Assembly (NCBI GenBank): GCA_002305435.1
Contig: DBQZ01000145.1
Span: 1 to 14,848 of the forward strand
Source: Clostridiales bacterium UBA1381
GTDB lineage: Bacteria; Bacillota; Clostridia; UBA1381
Direction of reading: 5' to 3'
Length of the DNA stretch: 14,848 bases
Shown here one piece after another: positions 7,299 through 14,752 of the stretch. Positions within the stretch are counted from its first letter, which is position 1. Every line of letters starts with the position of its first letter. The notes beneath the pieces were generated by a model that was not told where the DNA came from, made no database searches, and saw only the letters and a program-made list of their open reading frames with translations. The translations under genes were made by a program, and so were the position numbers.

Positions 7299-8393
7299 AT
7301 GTTTAGCTTTTATATGCCCACCAAAATTCTCGCCGGAGAAAATGTAGTCCATGAAAATCCCGAGCATCTCATCCTTGGCCGCAAAGCCTTCATTGTGACC
7401 GGTAAACGTTCCGGCTACGCCTCAGGCGCTCTTCAGGACGTGTGCGATACCCTCTTGGAAAACAGGGTCGATTTCGTTATATATGACCGCATAGAAAACA
7501 ATCCGGATGTTGATTCAGTATATGCTGCCGGCAGACAGGCGTTTTCCTGCGGCGCTGATTTCATTATAGCTATCGGCGGTGGTTCGCCGCTTGATGCAGC
7601 CAAAGCAGCGGCAGTTTATGCAACGAACGATATTTCTCCTATGGATATTTACAAGGACAACTTTGCGCACAAGCCTTTGCCGATTGCTGCAATACCGACA
7701 ACAGCCGGAACAGGCTCTGAGGTTACGCCGTACTCGATTCTCACTCTACATTCCGCAGGCACAAAGCGCAGCTTCACCTGTGAAGATTGCTTCCCGAAAA
7801 CAGCTTTTCTCGATGGCCGCTATACTCTTGAGCTGCCGCTGCAGACAGCACGAAACACAGCTGTTGACGCCATGTGCCACTGTATCGAGGGGTATCTTAC
7901 AAACCGTGCATCACATTCTTCTGATTATGTAGCATTGGAAGGCCTAAGGATAATCGGCCGCTGTATTCCCCGCCTTATTTCAGGCAAATTTAATACCGAT
8001 ATGTGCCTTGATATGCTCTGGGCATCTACTCTCGGCGGTATAACAATATCCCAGACAAGCACTACAATTGTCCATTCAATGGGGTATCAGCTGACCTACT
8101 GCCGCAATATTCCTCACGGAATGGCAAACGGCCTATTGCTGGGAGCATTTCTCGACTGGTGTTGGGAGACGGCAGCCCATAGAATTGAAGCTTGCCTTCA
8201 TGCACTCGGTATGAATAGCATTGAGGAGTTAAAATCAGCCCTTCACTCTCTCCTGCCGTTTTCCGAATCAGTCTCTTCTGATGAGATTGAGGACTGGCTT
8301 AAAGTATCAATGACTGCGAAAAACGTAAATACTCCTCCTCGAAAGGTTACAATTGATGATGAGCGTAGTATTTATCAAAAATCACTTTTATAA
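7299..8393 (+). CDS. iron-containing alcohol dehydrogenase, second and divergent copy
   Basis: A 364-residue group III alcohol dehydrogenase. The ATG at 7299 is chosen because GAGGAG precedes it closely; the frame continues 17 codons upstream to another ATG-like start without a ribosome site. Motifs are GGGSPLDAAKA at 93-103, IPTTAGTGSEVT at 132-143, and iron ligands D190 and H194 (AVDAMCHCIEG), H259 (IVHSMGYQL) and H273 (IPHGMANG). Where the first copy and many relatives have a second histidine (HxMAH), this one has Y263. It is clearly only distantly related to the neighbouring dehydrogenase, so it is not a recent duplicate. A short inverted repeat, AGTTC/GAACT (7243-7260), lies upstream, but no convincing promoter was found. 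mnmA follows after 11 bases. Substrate unknown. Confidence 0.9.
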   Translation: MFSFYMPTKILAGENVVHENPEHLILGRKAFIVTGKRSGYASGALQDVCDTLLENRVDFVIYDRIENNPDVDSVYAAGRQAFSCGADFIIAIGGGSPLDAAKAAAVYATNDISPMDIYKDNFAHKPLPIAAIPTTAGTGSEVTPYSILTLHSAGTKRSFTCEDCFPKTAFLDGRYTLELPLQTARNTAVDAMCHCIEGYLTNRASHSSDYVALEGLRIIGRCIPRLISGKFNTDMCLDMLWASTLGGITISQTSTTIVHSMGYQLTYCRNIPHGMANGLLLGAFLDWCWETAAHRIEACLHALGMNSIEELKSALHSLLPFSESVSSDEIEDWLKVSMTAKNVNTPPRKVTIDDERSIYQKSLL

Positions 8394-8404
8394 AGGATGA
8401 AAGC

Positions 8405-9472
8405 ATGAAAAAAGTTCTTATAGGAATGTCCGGCGGTGTGGATAGCACTGTTGCAGCCGCCGTTTTAAAAAAGGAGGGCTACTTCGTAGCCGGCGCTACC
8501 CTCGACCTTTGGGATAATTCCCTCTGCCCGCAAAACGGCCGTGCTTCAGAAGCCGTGCCGGAAGCAGAAGCCGTTTGCCAAAAGCTCGGTATTCCTTTTT
8601 ACAACATTGACTTTAAACGGGAATTTCGGGAATATGTAGTAGATTACTTCGTACGTGAATATATTGCCGGCCGCACGCCTAATCCATGTGTAGCCTGCAA
8701 CCACTATATTAAGTTCTGCGGACTTCTGCAAAAGGCTGATGAGCTGGGATTTGACTTTATCGCAACCGGCCATTATACGAGAATAACACATAACAGCAAA
8801 AGCGGCAAATACGAGCTGCATATGGCGGCTGATATTACAAAGGATCAGAGCTATGTGCTTTACGGGCTTAATCAGGGCGTGCTTTCAAGGACGCTTATGC
8901 CTCTTGGCAACGGCTATGAAAAATCCGAGGTCAGGCGCATCGCCGAAAGCCTTGGACTTGAAGCCGCCTCTAAACCGGATAGTCAAGAAATATGCTTCCT
9001 TCAAGATGGACACTACGCCGAATTTATACAGGAATATTCGGGCTTCGAGCCGCAGGAGGGCGATATACTTGATACTGCCGGTAACGTTCTCGGGCATCAC
9101 AGAGGGCTTATTTACTACACTGTCGGCCAACGCAAGGGCATAGGAGCTTACGGCCGTCCTATGTTCGTAATGAAAATGGACACAGAAAACAACACGCTTA
9201 TTCTTGGTGAAAAGGGAATGGAGTTTTCAAAATCACTAATTGCTGATAATATAAACTTTATCTCCGGGGAATTTCCCCAGTCTCCCCTTATGGTACAAGC
9301 AAAAACCCGCTACCGTGCAAAACCGTCTCCGGCTATGCTTATCCCGATTGGCGATGGCAAAGTCCGTCTTGAATTTGATGACAGCCAGCGTGCAGTCACT
9401 CCGGGGCAGGCAGTTGTGTTTTATGATGACGATTTATTACTCGGCGGGGCAACGATAGTTTCAGCTGAGTAA
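8405..9472 (+). CDS. mnmA: tRNA-specific 2-thiouridylase MnmA
   Basis: A 355-residue cytosolic enzyme that activates U34 of Lys, Glu and Gln tRNAs with ATP and inserts sulfur delivered as persulfide. The PP-loop SGGVDS lies at 9-14. The two catalytic cysteines are C98 (in NPCVACN) and C197 (in SQEICFLQDG), with TGHY at 121-124. The C-terminal half shows the family pattern GHHRGLIYYTVGQRKG and a beta-barrel end (FYDDDLLLGGATI). Length is normal. The ribosome site AAAGGATG overlaps the end of the preceding dehydrogenase, so the two are probably cotranscribed. This neighbour is unusual, as mnmA more often sits near cysteine desulfurase genes; none is present here. No clear terminator follows before the uxuA promoter. 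Confidence 0.96.
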   Translation: MKKVLIGMSGGVDSTVAAAVLKKEGYFVAGATLDLWDNSLCPQNGRASEAVPEAEAVCQKLGIPFYNIDFKREFREYVVDYFVREYIAGRTPNPCVACNHYIKFCGLLQKADELGFDFIATGHYTRITHNSKSGKYELHMAADITKDQSYVLYGLNQGVLSRTLMPLGNGYEKSEVRRIAESLGLEAASKPDSQEICFLQDGHYAEFIQEYSGFEPQEGDILDTAGNVLGHHRGLIYYTVGQRKGIGAYGRPMFVMKMDTENNTLILGEKGMEFSKSLIADNINFISGEFPQSPLMVQAKTRYRAKPSPAMLIPIGDGKVRLEFDDSQRAVTPGQAVVFYDDDLLLGGATIVSAE

Positions 9473-9530
9473 TACAGGATTGTTTGCAATTAAATAGCAA
9501 TTTTTACAATGTATACCACAATATTCTCAA

Positions 9531-9559
9531 TTGTATTTTTCCGCCTTAGCGGATATAAT
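9531..9559 (+). promoter_or_regulatory. sigma-A promoter of uxuA-uxuB
   Basis: TTGTAT (9531-9536), a 17-base spacer and a perfect TATAAT (9554-9559). The ribosome site AAAGGA follows at 9578-9583, ahead of the ATG at 9594. Confidence 0.8.
9540..9553. promoter_or_regulatory. palindrome inside the uxuA promoter spacer (candidate operator)
   Basis: A perfect inverted repeat, TCCGC-CTTA-GCGGA, fills the promoter spacer and abuts the -10 box, where a bound repressor would block RNA polymerase. A second, looser repeat, ACAAT-N7-ATTGT (9518-9534), overlaps the -35, and a GTATAC lies at 9511-9516. The regulator is not encoded next to it. It could also be a chance palindrome. Confidence 0.45.
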
Positions 9560-9593
9560 ATAGCTGAAATGATACAGAAAGGACGAATCAAAC

Positions 9594-10664
9594 ATGGAAA
9601 TGACTTTCCGCTGGTACGGTTCAAAATTTGACACCGTTACCTTAAAACAAATACGGCAGATTCCCGGTGTGACCGGCGTTATCACCACTCTCTACGATTC
9701 AAAACCGGGCGAGGTATGGACACGTGAAGCTATCCGCAGCATGAAAGAGGAAGTGGAAGCAGCAGGGCTTCATATAAGCGGCATCGAAAGCGTAAACATC
9801 CATGACGACATCAAGATAGGTCTTCCCTCTCGTGAAGAATATATTGAAAACTATATTACTACACTTGAAAACCTTGGTCTTGAGGGTATCCATATGGTAT
9901 GCTATAATTTCATGCCGGTATTCGATTGGACAAGGACAGAGCTGGCAAGAAAGCGTCCTGATGGTTCAACCGTCCTTGCCTATAATCAGGCTGCAGTTGA
10001 TTCTATAAATCCGGAGAAGATGTTTGAATCAATTGCAGGAGACACGAACGGAACCGTAATGCCTGGCTGGGAACCGGAACGCATGGCGACTGTTAAGGAG
10101 CTGTTTGAAAAATACAGCGGCGTTGATGATGAGAAATTGTTTGAAAATCTAAAATACTTCCTTGAGCGCATAATGCCGGTCTGCAATAAGTATGACATAA
10201 ACATGGCCATACATCCGGACGATCCGGCGTGGAGCGTATTTGGGCTGCCGCGCATAATTATAAACAAGGAAAACATTCTGCGCATGATGAAGATGGTGGA
10301 CGATCCACACAACGGCGTTACTTTCTGCACTGGCTCCTACGGTACAAACAGGAATAATGATCTTCCCGACATGATACGCTGTCTTAAGGGCAGGATACAT
10401 TTTGCACATGTAAGGAATCTTAAATTCAACAGTGATACGGATTTTGAGGAGGCAGCTCATCTCTCCTCCGATGGCAGCTTTGATATGTATGAAATAATGA
10501 AGGCTCTTTATGATATTGGTTTTGACGGTCCCATACGCCCAGACCACGGCAGAATGATATGGGATGAGGTGGCAATGCCCGGATATGGCCTGTATGACCG
10601 TGCTTTGGGAGCGGCTTACCTTAATGGATTATGGGAAGCTATCGAGAAAGGAAGCAGAAAATGA
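9594..10664 (+). CDS. uxuA: mannonate dehydratase
   Basis: A 356-residue TIM-barrel enzyme that dehydrates D-mannonate to 2-keto-3-deoxy-D-gluconate in glucuronate breakdown. It begins MEMTFRWYG and contains ISGIESVNIHDDIKIG (61-76) and VCYNFMPVFDWTRTEL (102-117), both typical of UxuA. The metal-site residues expected from characterised bacterial UxuA are all visible: H207 (AIHPDDP), C245 (TFCTGSYG), H272 (HFAHVRN) and D317-H318 (RPDHGR). Length is normal for Firmicutes. It is the first gene of its operon and its stop overlaps the uxuB start (ATGA), giving translational coupling. No transporter, isomerase or kinase for the pathway is in this window. Confidence 0.97.
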   Translation: MEMTFRWYGSKFDTVTLKQIRQIPGVTGVITTLYDSKPGEVWTREAIRSMKEEVEAAGLHISGIESVNIHDDIKIGLPSREEYIENYITTLENLGLEGIHMVCYNFMPVFDWTRTELARKRPDGSTVLAYNQAAVDSINPEKMFESIAGDTNGTVMPGWEPERMATVKELFEKYSGVDDEKLFENLKYFLERIMPVCNKYDINMAIHPDDPAWSVFGLPRIIINKENILRMMKMVDDPHNGVTFCTGSYGTNRNNDLPDMIRCLKGRIHFAHVRNLKFNSDTDFEEAAHLSSDGSFDMYEIMKALYDIGFDGPIRPDHGRMIWDEVAMPGYGLYDRALGAAYLNGLWEAIEKGSRK

Positions 10665-12268
10665 AATTATCAGAAAATGGTCTGAAAAACCGTGATGAGT
10701 GGGTTAAAAAAGGATTCTCCCTGCCGGAATTTGATCGGGCTGCAATGGCAGAAAAAACAAAATCCTCCCCTGTTTGGATACATTTTGGTGCAGGAAACAT
10801 ATTCCGTGCTTTTCAGGCAAACGTTGTCCAAAAACTCTTAAACAGCGGGGAACTTGACCGTGGGCTTATAGTTGCTGAAGGCTACGATTACGAAATAATC
10901 GAGAAAATGAATCGTCCGCATGATGAATATTCAATACTTGCCACACTTAAGGCTGACGGCTCTATCGAAAAAACCGTTGTCGGAAGCATTGCCGAATCGG
11001 TTATACTCGACAGCAACAACGATAAGGAATTTGGTCGGCTTAAGGAAATATTCCGCTCGCCTTCCCTGCAAATGGCTTCTTTTACTATAACTGAAAAGGG
11101 GTATAGTCTCGTAAACGGAAAAGGCGAGCTGTTGGCGGCGGTTGAGGACGATTTTAAGAACGGAGTTGACAAGCCCCAAAGCTATATAGGCAAGGTCACA
11201 GCTCTTTTGTATGAAAGATACATCTCCGGCAAAACGCCCATTGCTATGGTGAGTATGGATAACTGTTCACATAACGGTGACAAACTCTCCTCCGCTGTAT
11301 CAGCTTTTGCTGATAAGTGGTGCGAAAATGGGCTTGTGGACAGGGGCTTTAGCGATTACATCAAAACTGACGTTTCTTTCCCATGGTCGATGATAGATAA
11401 AATAACACCTCGTCCTGATCCGTCAGTAAAGAGTATTCTTGAAAAAGACGGCGTTGAAGATTTAGAGCTAGTTGTGACATCCAAAAACACATACGTATCT
11501 CCGTTTGTAAACGCAGAGGAATGTGAATATCTGGTAATAGAGGATGACTTCCCTAACGGCCGTCCAGCGCTTGAAAAGGGCGGCATAATATTTACCGACC
11601 GCACGACTGTAGACAAAGTAGAGAAGATGAAAGTCTGCACCTGCCTTAATCCCCTTCATACCGCTCTTGCCGTATTCGGCTGCCTTATGGGGTACACGCT
11701 TATATCGGCGGAAATGAATGATGCGGCTCTTCGCCGTTTGGTAGAAAAGATAGGCTATGACGAAGGTCTGCCGGTCGTAGTTGATCCAGGGGTTCTTAAC
11801 CCGAAGGAATTCATTGACAGCGTATTAAATACACGTCTGCCAAATCCGTTCATGCCTGATACACCTCAAAGAATAGCTACAGATACCTCGCAAAAATTGG
11901 CTATCCGTTTCGGCGAAACTATAAAAGCATATAAGCGTTCTGAATCGCTTGATGTATCTTCTCTTGAGCTGATACCGTTTGTTTTTGCCGGCTGGCTCCG
12001 CTATTTGATGGCAATAGACGATGAGGGCAATAGCTTTGAGCTGAGTCCTGATCCTATGCTCACTGAGCTTCGTCCATATTTTGATGAAATAAGTTTAGGG
12101 GATACTGTTGATTGCAAGGTGAAATTTGAAAAAATATTTAGGAATACAAAGATTTTCGGAGTAGATCTCTTCGAGATTGGCCTTGCCGATAAGGTAAATG
12201 ATTATTTTAACGAGTTAATATCCGCACCGGGGGCGGTACGGTCAGCTGTTGAAAAATATACGATGTAA
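10661..12268 (+). CDS. uxuB: fructuronate reductase (mannitol dehydrogenase family)
   Basis: A 535-residue NAD-dependent long-chain polyol dehydrogenase. It reduces D-fructuronate to D-mannonate, the substrate of the preceding uxuA. The ATG at 10661 overlaps the uxuA stop (ATGA) and follows AAAGGAAG. The Rossmann domain shows HFGAGNIFRAFQ (41-52). The C-terminal mannitol-dehydrogenase domain has the active-site stretch KVCTCLNPLHTAL, with K324, N330 and H333. The related enzymes mannitol dehydrogenase and tagaturonate reductase share this fold, but coupling to uxuA makes fructuronate reductase by far the most likely. It ends at a strong bidirectional terminator. Confidence 0.94.
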   Translation: MKLSENGLKNRDEWVKKGFSLPEFDRAAMAEKTKSSPVWIHFGAGNIFRAFQANVVQKLLNSGELDRGLIVAEGYDYEIIEKMNRPHDEYSILATLKADGSIEKTVVGSIAESVILDSNNDKEFGRLKEIFRSPSLQMASFTITEKGYSLVNGKGELLAAVEDDFKNGVDKPQSYIGKVTALLYERYISGKTPIAMVSMDNCSHNGDKLSSAVSAFADKWCENGLVDRGFSDYIKTDVSFPWSMIDKITPRPDPSVKSILEKDGVEDLELVVTSKNTYVSPFVNAEECEYLVIEDDFPNGRPALEKGGIIFTDRTTVDKVEKMKVCTCLNPLHTALAVFGCLMGYTLISAEMNDAALRRLVEKIGYDEGLPVVVDPGVLNPKEFIDSVLNTRLPNPFMPDTPQRIATDTSQKLAIRFGETIKAYKRSESLDVSSLELIPFVFAGWLRYLMAIDDEGNSFELSPDPMLTELRPYFDEISLGDTVDCKVKFEKIFRNTKIFGVDLFEIGLADKVNDYFNELISAPGAVRSAVEKYTM

Positions 12269-12286
12269 AACCCCTCTTAATATAAT

Positions 12287-12330
12287 AAAAAACACACCGC
12301 CGATCACAATATATTGGCGGTGTGTTTTTT
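12287..12330. terminator. bidirectional terminator between uxuB and the XRE gene
   Basis: A perfect 15-bp stem, including A4-AACACACCGCC (12287-12301) against GGCGGTGTGTTTTTT (12316-12330), with a 14-base loop. T-runs occur on both strands. It serves the convergent ends of the uxuAB and chrA-XRE operons. Confidence 0.95.
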
Positions 12331-12332
12331 GG

Positions 12333-12692
12333 TTAATCCCTATATTCAAGGGTTCTAATCAGAAAATCATAGTAGGTACGCAGCTGTTTTCTGCCTTTCT
12401 TATTCAGTTTTAGCTGCTCTTCTTCTGATAAAACAGAAAAACGCCCATCTGTTCGTACATCTGTCACTGCTGTTAAATAGTCAAATGATACCTCTAAGCA
12501 GTTTATAATCCTTACCCAATATTTCGGGCCAGGCATAAGCCGCCCGCGTTCCCAAGCGGATATTAAGTTTCGTGAAACTTTTATCTGCTTGCCAGCATCT
12601 GCCTGCGTCAACCCTTTTCTCCGCCGTTCTTCCCTGAATCGGCTGCCGAAAATTAAAGCGATTTGGCTTTCATCTCTCGTATCTTCCATCAT
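12333..12692 (-). CDS. XRE-family helix-turn-helix regulator
   Basis: A 119-residue cytosolic DNA-binding protein. The helix-turn-helix spans roughly residues 17-73: FREERRRKGLTQADAGKQ followed by VSRNLISAWERGRLMPG and a last helix ending in FDYLTA. The C-terminal part (about 80-119) is short, charged and helical (LSEEEQLKLNKKGRKQLRTYYDFLIRT), possibly for dimerisation. Its ATG overlaps the stop of the upstream chromate-transporter-like gene (ATGA), and GGGAG lies inside that gene's last codons, so it is translated from the same transcript. The arrangement suggests it controls the transporter operon, perhaps autoregulating it, but no operator was identified. The last gene before the bidirectional terminator. 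Confidence 0.88.
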   Translation of the reverse strand: MMEDTRDESQIALIFGSRFREERRRKGLTQADAGKQIKVSRNLISAWERGRLMPGPKYWVRIINCLEVSFDYLTAVTDVRTDGRFSVLSEEEQLKLNKKGRKQLRTYYDFLIRTLEYRD

Positions 12693-13258
12693 ATTACAAC
12701 TCCCGTTAAATATACCGCAACACTGATTATACCACAGCCGAGCATTACCAGTATTGGGTTCGTCTTAAATTTTCTGAGTATTATTATTGAGGCTGCAAAT
12801 AAAATTATCGCCTGCCAGTCTACGTTGAGAAAGTTTGTAAATCCGGCTTCTCCCCATACGGCCAGTTCTATCATATCTATACCTGCTGCCCCTATAAGCG
12901 CAACAATAGCCGGTCTCAAGCCTTTTAAACATCCCTGTATCATTGTCAGGCTGCGATACTTAAAATAAAAATACGCTATTGTAAGCACTATAACGCACGA
13001 GGGGAATATACATCCTAAAGTTGCTACTATCCCTCCGGGCAGCCCCGCAACCTGATTTCCGACAAATGTTGCCGCATTTATTGCTATAGGTCCCGGAGTC
13101 ATCTGCGATATTGTTATCAAATCGGTAAACTCTGATGCGCTTATCCAGCCGTTTATAGTTACAGCCTGTTCCTGTATGAACGGCATAGCGGCATAACCAC
13201 CGCCTATGCTGAAAAGTCCTACCTGAAAAAAGCTCCAAAATAATCGAAGAAATATCAT
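12689..13258 (-). CDS. ChrA-type (chromate transporter family) half-size subunit, second gene
   Basis: A 189-residue membrane protein of the short-chain CHR family. The start at 13258 is chosen because AAGGGAGGA precedes it at good spacing and the protein then begins MIFLRLFWSFFQVG, as is usual. Motifs are SIGGGYAAMPFIQEQ (17-31) and SQMTPGPIAINAATFVG (51-67), followed by hydrophobic segments around 76-98, 117-131 and 148-187. Members of this family function in pairs; the pair as a whole corresponds to one full-length ChrA. The start overlaps the end of the first gene (ATGA), and its own stop overlaps the XRE start, so all three are coupled. Members are annotated as chromate exporters, but the natural substrate in anaerobes is usually unproven. 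Confidence 0.9.
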   Translation of the reverse strand: MIFLRLFWSFFQVGLFSIGGGYAAMPFIQEQAVTINGWISASEFTDLITISQMTPGPIAINAATFVGNQVAGLPGGIVATLGCIFPSCVIVLTIAYFYFKYRSLTMIQGCLKGLRPAIVALIGAAGIDMIELAVWGEAGFTNFLNVDWQAIILFAASIIILRKFKTNPILVMLGCGIISVAVYLTGVVI

Positions 13259-13827
13259 TCGCTCATTCCTCCCTTTTTCAGACGTAACCACGTAGCTATA
13301 ATTCCTGCCGCACCGCAGCAAAGTATAATTATTATTACGTTTAGTCCAAAGAAATACGACGTAATAAATGCTGCTGCCATTAAAATTATATAAAGCGGCT
13401 TTTTATCTTTTATAATCTGCAGAGCCATATCTATTACAACGTCAAAAATAACCGCTGCAACTCCGGCCTGCATGCCACGCAAGAGCGCTGCGACTATTGC
13501 ATTCTGCTTAAACCATTCATAGACGAATGCAATAGCTGTTATAACTATCAAAGGAGGAAGCACTGTACCGATACAGCCGACAATCGCCCCTAAAACCCCG
13601 CCGAGCTTGTAGCCGACAATTATGGAAGCATTAACGGCAACAGCCCCTGGAGCTGACTGGGCAATAGCCGCCAGATCCATCATCTCTTCCCTCTCTATCC
13701 AGTGAAGCTCCATTACAAATTTACGCTGCATAAGCGTCACGATAACGTATCCGCCTCCAAAAGTGAAAGCGCTGAGAATAAACATTTCCCAAAACAATCT
13801 CAGATAACCAGCAAGATTTCTCTTCAT
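13255..13827 (-). CDS. ChrA-type (chromate transporter family) half-size subunit, first gene
   Basis: A 190-residue membrane protein, paralogous to the gene that follows it. The ATG at 13827 is supported by AAAGGA upstream and gives the normal start MKRNLAGYLRLFWEMF. The family motifs are TFGGGYVIVTLMQ (22-34) and AQSAPGAVAVNASIIVG (56-72), where APGA replaces the TPGP of the second subunit. Hydrophobic segments lie around 12-33, 78-103, 111-138 and 145-180. As in other bacteria with split transporters, the two subunits probably form a heterodimer of opposite topology. The gene begins only 15 bases after a hairpin with a T-run, leaving no room for a separate promoter in between. That suggests read-through from upstream or control by attenuation. 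Confidence 0.9.
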   Translation of the reverse strand: MKRNLAGYLRLFWEMFILSAFTFGGGYVIVTLMQRKFVMELHWIEREEMMDLAAIAQSAPGAVAVNASIIVGYKLGGVLGAIVGCIGTVLPPLIVITAIAFVYEWFKQNAIVAALLRGMQAGVAAVIFDVVIDMALQIIKDKKPLYIILMAAAFITSYFFGLNVIIIILCCGAAGIIATWLRLKKGGMSE

Positions 13828-13842
13828 AATTTTCCTTTCAAA

Positions 13843-13899
13843 AAAAGCTGTCTCATCACATAAGAACAAGACAGCTTTTAATTTTTTTACTTAAGCTGT
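13843..13899 (-). terminator. terminator, possibly an attenuator, before the chrA pair
   Basis: On the minus strand AAAGCTGTCT (from about 13878 to 13869) pairs with AGACAGCTTT (13853-13844), followed by T-rich sequence. This is a clear intrinsic terminator after the SDR gene. A third segment, ACAGCTT (13899-13893), two bases after the SDR stop, can pair with the same AAGCTGT (13877-13871), so an alternative, competing hairpin is possible. The ribosome site of the first chrA gene follows directly. The terminator is well supported; a regulatory switch is inference. Confidence 0.7.
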
Positions 13900-13901
13900 G
13901 A

Positions 13902-14702
13902 TCACGGCTGTTTTCCGATGTATGCCAAGATACCGCCGTCAACGTAAAGAACGTGACCGTTTACAAAGTTTGAAGCATCAGATGCCAAGAATACAGCCGG
14001 TCCCATAAGGTCTTCTGCATTACCCCAACGAGCAGCCGGTGTCTTGGAAACGATGAACTGGTCAAACGGATGTCTTGAACCGTCAGCCTGTCTTTCTCTC
14101 AGCGGAGCAGTCTGCGGAGTAGCGATATAACCCGGGCCAATGCCGTTGCACTGGATGTTGTATTCGCCGTACTCTGAGCAGATGTTTCTTGTAAGCATCT
14201 TAAGTCCGCCCTTAGCAGCTGCATATGCAGAAACTGTTTCACGGCCAAGCTCACTCATCATTGAACAGATGTTTATGATTTTGCCGTGACCCTTCTTGAT
14301 CATGCTGGGGATAACAGCCTTTGCTACGATAAACGGAGCGTTCAGGTCAACGTCTATTACCTGTCTGAACTCTGCTGCTGTCATGTCACACATAGGAATT
14401 CTCTTTATGATACCGGCATTGTTAACAAGAATATCGATAACGCCAACCTCGGCTTCGATCTTCTTTACCATATCCTGTACCATTTCCTCATTTGTAACGT
14501 CGCATACATAACCTGTAGCGTCGATGCCGTCCTCTTTGTACGATGCAAGACCCTTGTCAACAAGCTCCTGCTTAATATCGTTGAAAACAATTTTTGCTCC
14601 GGCAGAAGCAAGCGCTTTAGCTATAGCATAACCTATACCGTAGGAAGCTCCGGTTACAAGCGCAACTTTGCCTTCAAGGCTGAAATCCTTTAAAATCTCC
14701 AT
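13902..14702 (-). CDS. SDR oxidoreductase, gluconate 5-dehydrogenase-like
   Basis: A 266-residue classical short-chain dehydrogenase. The cofactor motif TGASYGIG is at 17-24, NNAG at 94-97, and the catalytic residues are S147 (NICSMMSE), Y160 and K164 (YAAAK). The sequence, starting MEILKDFSLEGKVALVTGASYGIG, most resembles gluconate 5-dehydrogenase (IdnO-like) proteins, which interconvert gluconate and 5-ketogluconate. KduD-type or SDR-type fructuronate reductases are close alternatives, and the nearby uxuAB genes make a sugar-acid role plausible. The start is supported by AGAGGAG about eight bases upstream. Only 50 A/T-rich bases separate it from an upstream VOC-family gene; a TATAAT-like box is present there without a recognisable -35. 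It is followed by the terminator/attenuator region. Confidence 0.9.
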   Translation of the reverse strand: MEILKDFSLEGKVALVTGASYGIGYAIAKALASAGAKIVFNDIKQELVDKGLASYKEDGIDATGYVCDVTNEEMVQDMVKKIEAEVGVIDILVNNAGIIKRIPMCDMTAAEFRQVIDVDLNAPFIVAKAVIPSMIKKGHGKIINICSMMSELGRETVSAYAAAKGGLKMLTRNICSEYGEYNIQCNGIGPGYIATPQTAPLRERQADGSRHPFDQFIVSKTPAARWGNAEDLMGPAVFLASDASNFVNGHVLYVDGGILAYIGKQP

Positions 14703-14752
14703 TAGAAATCTCCTCTCACTTGTTTATTTATAATTTAATTATAAAATTAAAT

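Noticed and set aside
7173..12330. Recurring CCGCC...GGCGG stems (7173-7227, 12287-12330) and the uxuA palindrome as a dispersed repeat family
   Set aside because: Only the short GC core is shared; loops and flanks differ. They are better explained as independent terminators and one promoter palindrome.
13258..13321. Longer N-terminus for the second ChrA-type gene
   Set aside because: The extension overlaps the preceding gene by 21 codons and lacks a ribosome site; the ATG at 13258 has AAGGGAGGA upstream.
14286..14693. A 135-codon open frame on the plus strand
   Set aside because: It lies antisense within the SDR gene, whose full set of motifs is on the minus strand, and has no ribosome site or family match.
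14703..14752. Promoter for the SDR gene in the A/T-rich gap
   Set aside because: A TATAAT-like box (14743-14738) is present but no -35 lies at a proper distance, and such boxes occur by chance in A/T-rich DNA.
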